Of a stretch of 11,143 bases of DNA, positions 6,838-11,143 are shown one piece after another. Under the pieces are notes generated by a model. That model saw only the letters and a list, made by a program, of their open reading frames with translations. It had not been told where the DNA came from and searched no databases. Position 1 is the first letter of the stretch; every line of letters starts with the position of its first letter. Source of the DNA: Clostridiales bacterium (GTDB lineage: Bacteria; Bacillota; Clostridia; Lutisporales; Lutisporaceae); NCBI GenBank assembly GCA_012842725.1, contig DUSG01000185.1:1-11143 (forward strand), read 5' to 3'. Both the position numbers and the translations under genes were made by a program.

Positions 6838-8234
6838 AGAGAAAACTGTCCAATCAATTTTTCACAAATTTTCTGGTGATATTCTTACTGACGATACTGG
6901 ATACAGTACTAGCATTTGTGTTTTTGTCTTATGCCAGTGGATTGATTGCAGGTTCTCTGGCAAAAAACCAGTATCCCGCCAGTGCGATTATCAAAGAGGA
7001 TTATAATCAGATTGACGCATCCGCTGTTGTGCAAAGTGGTGGCGGTGTACAGGTTGTGGATAAGGAATACCGTGTTGTTTATTCGAGGGGTCTTGACACC
7101 ATCGGAAAGGATAAATTGACTATTGAGGAGTTTACAGCATTTTTAACAGAAAGTAAAAGCAAGCCTTATCATTATGATATTCTTTATCATCCAAAAGGTG
7201 AGTTCTGGCTGATTGTTACCTTCCCAACGTCCATTCGTTTGGATTTTTCCCTGGTGTATAATAAAGAGGCCGCCGCAGGTGATTTTATGCGAGCGGGTTT
7301 GGTGATTGCCTTCGTGTTGCTGATTTATCTTCTGATACTTGCACTTTTCGCTTTTATCTATTCAAGGATTACAGCCGCCAGTATAACCATACCTCTGCAA
7401 AAGCTCTGTGACGGCACTAGGCTTTTGCGGGAAGGTGATTATTCTGTACGGGTGGATTTACGTCTGAAAAATGAGTTTGCTGAGCTTCAGAATACCTTTA
7501 ACGACATGGCAGCGCGGATTGAGCATGAAATATCCCTGCGCAAAAAGTCAGAGGAAGATAGGCGACGGTTGATTCTCGACATCTCCCATGACCTAAAAAA
7601 TCCTATGTCAAGCATACAGGGCTATGCGGAGCTGCTCATGAAGAAGAAAGGTATAACCGAGCAAGAATGTGATGAACACCTTAAAATCATACTTAATAAC
7701 AGCAAAAGGGCTAACCGGCTTCTTACCGAGCTGTTTGAGCTTTCACAATTAGACAGCCCTGAGTTTTCATTAAAGCTGCTAGAAACAGATATCTGCGAGT
7801 ACATCCGGCAAATATGTGGCGAGCTTGTGCCGCAGTTGGAGCGCGAAGGTTTCAAATATGAGTTCAATATTCCTGAAGATAGCGTTTTTGTACTGATGGA
7901 TACCGACCGATTTAACCGGATTATTCAAAATCTGGCAAACAATGCGATGCGGTACAATCCTGGGGGAACACTGGTTACTGTAAGTCTTACTGTACAAAAC
8001 AATCAGGTGTTGATTGATTTCAGTGATGATGGCATCGGTATACCGGATCATTTTGCAAGCAACATATTTAAGCCTTTTGTCCGAGTAGATAATTCCCGCA
8101 ACTCAAAAACCGGTGGCAGCGGATTGGGGCTTTCCATAGCGAAAGGAATAGCGGAAGCTCACGGAGGAGATCTGACTTTACTTCCCAATAAGAATAAGGG
8201 AAGCACCTTCCGGATTACGATTCCTGCGATTTAA
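6834..8234 (+). CDS. Sensor histidine kinase (HAMP, HisKA, HATPase)
   Basis: Membrane sensor of 466 residues and partner of the regulator it overlaps by four bases. The first membrane helix is about residues 10-34. An extracytoplasmic sensor loop covers about 35-152, and the second helix about 153-177. A HAMP linker (about 178-232) ends in FAELQNTFNDMAARIE. The HisKA domain carries H252 in LDISHDLKNP followed by GYAELL. The HATPase domain has an N box (NLANNAMRY, with N370), G1 DDGIGIP (398-404), F box KPFVRVD and G2 GGSGLGLSI (427-435). Every catalytic box is intact, and length is normal for the class. The loop of nearly 120 residues is larger than in short intramembrane-sensing kinases, so it may bind a ligand; its fold is not recognisable (possibly dCACHE/PAS-like). 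Confidence 0.95.
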   Translation: MKRKLSNQFFTNFLVIFLLTILDTVLAFVFLSYASGLIAGSLAKNQYPASAIIKEDYNQIDASAVVQSGGGVQVVDKEYRVVYSRGLDTIGKDKLTIEEFTAFLTESKSKPYHYDILYHPKGEFWLIVTFPTSIRLDFSLVYNKEAAAGDFMRAGLVIAFVLLIYLLILALFAFIYSRITAASITIPLQKLCDGTRLLREGDYSVRVDLRLKNEFAELQNTFNDMAARIEHEISLRKKSEEDRRRLILDISHDLKNPMSSIQGYAELLMKKKGITEQECDEHLKIILNNSKRANRLLTELFELSQLDSPEFSLKLLETDICEYIRQICGELVPQLEREGFKYEFNIPEDSVFVLMDTDRFNRIIQNLANNAMRYNPGGTLVTVSLTVQNNQVLIDFSDDGIGIPDHFASNIFKPFVRVDNSRNSKTGGSGLGLSIAKGIAEAHGGDLTLLPNKNKGSTFRITIPAI

Positions 8235-8254
8235 GGTAGATTTAAGATTCATAT

Positions 8255-8313
8255 CAGCTGTATGACAGGTTCGATTGCTATGATAGTAATGAGCCTGGAA
8301 TACAGCTGATTTT
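8255..8313 (+). terminator. Long two-part hairpin after the kinase gene (terminator or attenuator)
   Basis: CAGCTGTAT (8255-8263) pairs perfectly with ATACAGCTG (8300-8308). Inside it CAGG (8266-8269) pairs CCTG (8294-8297), with a symmetric GA/GA internal loop between the stems and a 24-nt apical loop. ATTTTATT follows. The T-tract is modest, so it may be a partial terminator separating regulator from output genes, or a processing or regulatory RNA structure 11-17 nt before the next RBS. Confidence 0.5.
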
Positions 8314-8331
8314 ATTATAAGGAGGATTATT

Positions 8332-8436
8332 ATGACACCTATTTCTATGATTATATTTTCTCAGGCAAATATGGGAAGTTGCAGGTTTTGTCTTTATGTA
8401 AAATGTAAAAACAAGAGTCATAGTTGGATATATTGA
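8332..8436 (+). CDS. Small ORF, 34 codons, unknown
   Basis: The ATG at 8332 follows a near-perfect AAGGAGG (8319-8325) at 6 nt spacing, the best RBS in the window. It encodes 34 residues starting MTPISMIIFSQ; the middle holds three cysteines (SCRFC, VKC) and the end is basic and aromatic (KNKSHSWIY). The stop TGA (8434-8436) overlaps the RBS GAGGTG of the methyltransferase gene, an arrangement typical of translational coupling. It could be a real microprotein, a leader peptide for the genes behind, or a frameshifted small membrane protein: after the hydrophobic start another frame reads IWEVAGFVFM. No family is recognised. Confidence 0.4.
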   Translation: MTPISMIIFSQANMGSCRFCLYVKCKNKSHSWIY

Positions 8437-8447
8437 GGTGATGAGTA

Positions 8448-8999
8448 ATGAAGTATGAACCGACCCGTTTAGAAATATTTTTAACAAGACTTGCTTTTCT
8501 CCTTTATGGCAAGTATGTCTACCAGGCATTCGCGGACCGGCTGCCCCTTGAGGGAGGAGAGCAGGTTCTTGATTTCGGGTGCGGCATGGGAACGGTTGCT
8601 TACTACGCCGCAAAAAAGCTGCCCCACGGGCATTTGACCTGTCTGGATATTTCAAAGCGATGGTTGAATGCCTGCTGCAAAACTCTTCGCGGCTATAGGA
8701 ATATCAGTTTTCTGTTATGGGAATGTCCGCAGCTTACAAGTGAAAGCTTTGATGTAGTGTACTGCCACTTTGTATTACACGATATATCAGAAAGTGAATT
8801 GGAAAGAGTAATCCCTGAACTGGCTAGGTCTCTTAGACCCGGTGGTGTATTCGTTTTCCGCGAACCGTTTAATGAAACGAAAAAAATAAGCCTTATCAAA
8901 CGCCTTGCAGAGCAAAACAGGCTACTCCCTAAAGATAGCCGCATCACCGATATCCCGATGATGGGGAATGCCCTGGAATGCGTATATATTAAACAATAA
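8448..8999 (+). CDS. Class I SAM-dependent methyltransferase
   Basis: Cytosolic methyltransferase of 183 residues with a complete Rossmann core. Motif I is VLDFGCGMG (40-48), binding SAM. The post-I acidic residue is D67 in LTCLDIS. Motif II-like FDVVYCHFVLHDI spans 101-113, and motif III LRPGGVFVFREP spans 129-140. The pattern is UbiE/Methyltransf_11-like, so a small molecule or lipid is a likelier substrate than nucleic acid, but nothing in the sequence names it. An N-terminal hydrophobic, aromatic helix (FLTRLAFLLYGKYVYQ, 11-26) could touch the membrane. The RBS GAGGTG (8435-8440) lies 7 nt before the ATG. The hydrolase gene begins 12 bases after its stop, so they form one transcript. It is shorter than many relatives (200-250) but seems complete. 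Confidence 0.88.
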   Translation: MKYEPTRLEIFLTRLAFLLYGKYVYQAFADRLPLEGGEQVLDFGCGMGTVAYYAAKKLPHGHLTCLDISKRWLNACCKTLRGYRNISFLLWECPQLTSESFDVVYCHFVLHDISESELERVIPELARSLRPGGVFVFREPFNETKKISLIKRLAEQNRLLPKDSRITDIPMMGNALECVYIKQ

Positions 9000-9011
9000 T
9001 GGAGGTGTACT

Positions 9012-10217
9012 ATGATTCAGACAATACTATTTTTTATATTAACTGTTTTGGCAGTCTTTACGTTTGTCGTACTCTTGATCCTGGCAGCTTATTGTGCCAT
9101 TATCGGCAGGGTGAAAAAGATTCCAACCAAACATCTTATTCGCCTGAAAAAAACAATGATATTCTTCGCGGTGACCATAATATTGAACGCGGCACTTATT
9201 ACCCTTTCTCAGCTTACTGCTTCCACTCCACGTATTGTTGATGAAAATGGAAACACACCCAAAAACAGCATTGCGGAGCTTATAGAACTTGAGCTGAATG
9301 GAAGGAAGCAGTGGATCAGCCTGAGAGGTTGGAACAAAAACGCGCCCGTTCTACTTTTTCTGGCGGGCGGTCCCGGCGGTACGCAGATGGCAGCAGTTCG
9401 TCATGAACTTGCGGAGCTTGAGAAGCATTTTGTCGTTGTCAACTGGGATCAGCCCGGCTCCGGAAAGTCCTATTATGCAGAGAAAACGAAAAACATCACA
9501 GCCCAAACATATATTCAGGATGGTCACGCTCTGACGGAGTATTTAAAGGAGCGCTTTTCACAGAAAAAAATCTATCTGGTGGGTGAATCATGGGGCAGTG
9601 CTTTGGGGATTTTCCTTGCTCATAAATACCCGGAATCCTATCACGCATTTATCGGTACAGGGCAAATGATAGACTTCGCTGAAACCGAGCGGATGGATTA
9701 TGCAAAGGCCATGGAAATTGCGCAATCCAAAGGCGATATTGCTCTCATAAAACGGCTTATAGCCAATGGTGAACCACCCTATTACGGAAATGATGTAACA
9801 TGGAAAAGCGCAGTGTACCTGAACTATCTCAGTGCTTATATGGCGAATAATCCCAAAATTCACAATCCAGGCTACAACACCTTCCGGGACATAGGTTCAT
9901 CTGAATATGGGCTGCTTGATAAAATCAACTTTTTCCGTGGCATAATCAATACATATAATCATGTGTACCAACAGCTTTATACCATCGATATGAGAACGGA
10001 TTACACTAAACTTGATGTGCCTGTCTATTTCTTCTTAGGTCGATACGATGTCAATGCGCCTACAGTGTTGGTCGAGGAATATGTGCAGGTTTTGGATGCG
10101 CCCGATAAAAAAATTGTATGGTTTGAGCACTCCGGCCACAGCCCATGGATCAACGAGCCGGTAAAGTTTGTACAGGAGGTATTGTCATGCTTTTCAGAAA
10201 ACAAAATGGAAGAATAA
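9012..10217 (+). CDS. Membrane-anchored alpha/beta hydrolase (proline-iminopeptidase-like)
   Basis: Serine hydrolase of 401 residues. Two N-terminal membrane helices (about 3-31 and 49-68) flank a basic loop (RVKKIPTKHLIRLKK, 33-47). By the positive-inside rule this loop is cytosolic, placing the hydrolase domain (about 88-397) outside the membrane. The oxyanion-type motif is LAGGPGG (117-123), resembling HGGPG of proline iminopeptidases with His replaced by Ala. The nucleophile elbow GESWGS holds S193, the acid is D346 in GRYDVNAP, and the base is H376 in EHSGHSPW. The WDQPGSGKS segment (145-153) is also typical of the S33 group. The triad is complete. Substrate may be a peptide, ester or lipid; not decidable. 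GGAGGTG sits 4 nt before the ATG. The gene is in operon with the methyltransferase, and its 3' end overlaps the lipoprotein gene. Confidence 0.92.
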   Translation: MIQTILFFILTVLAVFTFVVLLILAAYCAIIGRVKKIPTKHLIRLKKTMIFFAVTIILNAALITLSQLTASTPRIVDENGNTPKNSIAELIELELNGRKQWISLRGWNKNAPVLLFLAGGPGGTQMAAVRHELAELEKHFVVVNWDQPGSGKSYYAEKTKNITAQTYIQDGHALTEYLKERFSQKKIYLVGESWGSALGIFLAHKYPESYHAFIGTGQMIDFAETERMDYAKAMEIAQSKGDIALIKRLIANGEPPYYGNDVTWKSAVYLNYLSAYMANNPKIHNPGYNTFRDIGSSEYGLLDKINFFRGIINTYNHVYQQLYTIDMRTDYTKLDVPVYFFLGRYDVNAPTVLVEEYVQVLDAPDKKIVWFEHSGHSPWINEPVKFVQEVLSCFSENKMEE

Positions 10218-10639
10218 AAAGGATTCAGAATAAACACCCGATTGTTTTTCTGCCTTTGATGATTGCCATTATTATAGCCATTTCAGCTTGCTCAGTGCCA
10301 AAGGGCAGCATTATGATACTTGAGAATCCAAATGGAACGGGATGCACAATGGATTTCAAAAAATGGAGCTCAAAAAATAAGTGTGAACTATCCCTTAACA
10401 AGGATGATGTGCTACAGTTTGAAGTTTTACGTGAAGACGGAGAAATTGATCTTATGGTCAGCGGCAAAAACGGCAGTGAACCTTATACGGGAAATAACCT
10501 TAAGTCAGGTTTATTCACTGTAACAGTATCTGAAACAGATAAATATGACATACGAATCACCTGTAAAAATGCAACAGGAAAGGTTATAGTCAAAAATGTG
10601 GGGAATGCTGCCAATATGGGTACGGAACCCATTAAGTGA
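10187..10639 (+). CDS. Putative lipoprotein
   Basis: Surface-anchored protein of 150 residues. The basic N-terminus (RKQNGRIKRIQNK) is followed by a hydrophobic stretch (about 19-33) and a lipobox ISAC with C35, so signal peptidase II would leave a mature part of about 116 residues. The mature part is rich in short beta-strand patterns (DVLQFEVLREDGEIDLMVSG, LKSGLFTVTVSETDKYDIRITC), suggesting a small beta-sandwich such as the bacterial pre-peptidase C-terminal fold; this is inference. It has two further cysteines in the mature part before the C-terminal one. The start at 10187 is chosen because AGGAGG (10174-10179) lies 7 nt upstream; a longer frame from 10145 has no RBS and would spoil the signal peptide. 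It overlaps the hydrolase gene by 31 bases in another frame, implying coupled translation. Function unknown. Confidence 0.8.
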   Translation: MLFRKQNGRIKRIQNKHPIVFLPLMIAIIIAISACSVPKGSIMILENPNGTGCTMDFKKWSSKNKCELSLNKDDVLQFEVLREDGEIDLMVSGKNGSEPYTGNNLKSGLFTVTVSETDKYDIRITCKNATGKVIVKNVGNAANMGTEPIK

Positions 10640-10683
10640 GAACAAGATTTTCTAGCTGATTATTTTTTGGAGGTGTAGTATAT

Positions 10684-11082
10684 ATGTATAGAATGAAAAA
10701 GCCATATATGATTGTACAATTACTGTTAATTTGCTTTGGTTTTGTGTTGACTCTCATAAGATGGTTGAACGTTTTTAACAGTAATTTTTTAGTGATAAGT
10801 ACTGAAATAACATCTCATATAACAAATTTTTCATTAAGTCTCTTAGCTTATCTTGTAATAGGTTCTTTGTGGCTGACATCTGGAGTGAAATTTCGTTTTA
10901 TAGTTGTTTCGGGCGCATTTATGATTGTGGCTAATTTAATTTGCGAGATATTATTGAGCATTATTAATACTGTAGATATAATGGATGCCATATATGGAAC
11001 AGTTGGAATCATTCTAGTATTTATATATTTCCATTGCGTTAATAGTAATGGGTTGATTCAAATCAAATCAGACTATGAGTAA
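10684..11082 (+). CDS. Small integral membrane protein with four predicted helices
   Basis: Protein of 132 residues dominated by four hydrophobic segments (about 8-30, 46-65, 71-93 and 100-118). It has a basic N-terminus (MYRMKKP, probably cytosolic) and a short polar tail ending KSDYE. GGAGGTG (10669-10675) lies 8 nt before the ATG at 10684; the methionine at codon 4 is an alternative start with weaker spacing. It lies 44 bases after the lipoprotein gene on the same strand with no terminator between, so it is probably the last gene of the operon. It is more A+T-rich than the genes before it. No family is recognised; an immunity- or sensor-like membrane role is possible but unsupported by any motif. 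Confidence 0.75.
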   Translation: MYRMKKPYMIVQLLLICFGFVLTLIRWLNVFNSNFLVISTEITSHITNFSLSLLAYLVIGSLWLTSGVKFRFIVVSGAFMIVANLICEILLSIINTVDIMDAIYGTVGIILVFIYFHCVNSNGLIQIKSDYE

Positions 11083-11115
11083 GTGAAAAATGCAAGTGGA
11101 GTTATCTGATTTGAT
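11062..11115. repeat. 11-bp perfect inverted repeat at the end of the operon
   Basis: ATCAAATCAGA (11062-11072), inside the last codons of the membrane protein gene, pairs exactly with TCTGATTTGAT (11105-11115) across a 32-nt loop. There is no T-tract, so it is not a classic terminator. Its right arm overlaps the -35 of the promoter at 11111, so it could be a regulator-binding site or a hairpin that limits read-through. Confidence 0.5.
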
Positions 11116-11140
11116 GTACACTGAGAATAGCTGGTATAAT
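11111..11140 (+). promoter_or_regulatory. Sigma-A promoter with extended -10, reading out of the window
   Basis: TTGATG (11111-11116), an 18-bp spacer and a consensus TATAAT (11135-11140) preceded by TGG (the extended -10 TGN element). It would start transcription of a gene just beyond the right edge. This is the best promoter match in the window. Confidence 0.6.
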
Positions 11141-11143
11141 AAA

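Noticed and set aside
8278..8655. 125-codon minus-strand open frame opposite the methyltransferase start
   Set aside because: It overlaps the well-supported methyltransferase and its RBS; the translation is low-complexity and proline/arginine-rich, with no motif.
10145..10186. Longer N-terminus for the lipoprotein starting at 10145
   Set aside because: No RBS, buried deep in the hydrolase gene, and the added 14 residues would displace the signal peptide; the ATG at 10187 has AGGAGG at 7 nt.
1..11143. CRISPR array, tRNA, rRNA or riboswitch
   Set aside because: No regularly spaced repeats, no cloverleaf-like stretch and no recognisable conserved RNA core were seen on either strand.

Overview
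The window looks like chromosomal DNA of a low-GC Gram-positive anaerobe of the Clostridia/Tissierellia type. The evidence is A+T-rich coding, strong AGGAGG-like ribosome binding sites, a lipoteichoic-acid-synthase-type enzyme, a lipobox lipoprotein and an OmpR/sensor-kinase pair of VanR/VanS style. This assignment is inferred from protein style only; no rRNA or taxon marker is present.

Layout. (1) Positions 1-264 hold no convincing gene but carry a strong bidirectional terminator (151-200). (2) Positions 265-2703 (minus) encode an 812-residue membrane-anchored LtaS-type glycerophosphate polymer synthase. An extra C-terminal domain reads as a catalytically dead glycerophosphodiester-phosphodiesterase-like barrel. 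(3) Positions 2839-5300 are a graveyard: a broken RlmI-type rRNA methyltransferase (minus), a UPF0489-like gene with an internal TGA (plus), and a decayed, internally deleted insertion sequence (minus) with duplicated end-like repeats and a large nested palindrome beside it. (4) Positions 5320-5778 hold an intact small GNAT acetyltransferase, followed by about 350 bases of non-genic or relic sequence. (5) From 6136 to 11082 all genes lie on the plus strand: response regulator, sensor kinase (ATGA overlap), a hairpin/attenuator-like element, a 34-codon ORF with an excellent RBS, a class I SAM methyltransferase, a membrane-tethered alpha/beta hydrolase, a lipoprotein whose start lies inside the hydrolase gene, and a four-helix membrane protein. 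(6) A strong extended -10 promoter embedded in an inverted repeat sits at the right edge and fires out of the window.

How the genes may work together. The two-component pair probably senses an envelope signal through its extracytoplasmic loop and controls the genes behind it. By the positive-inside rule the hydrolase domain should face outward. The operon would then put a serine hydrolase, a lipoprotein and a small integral membrane protein at the cell surface, with one cytosolic methyltransferase. This combination is the best candidate here for an undescribed envelope-response module. The most unusual single protein is the LtaS-GDPD-like fusion, which joins a polymer-making domain to a dead relative of polymer-degrading enzymes.
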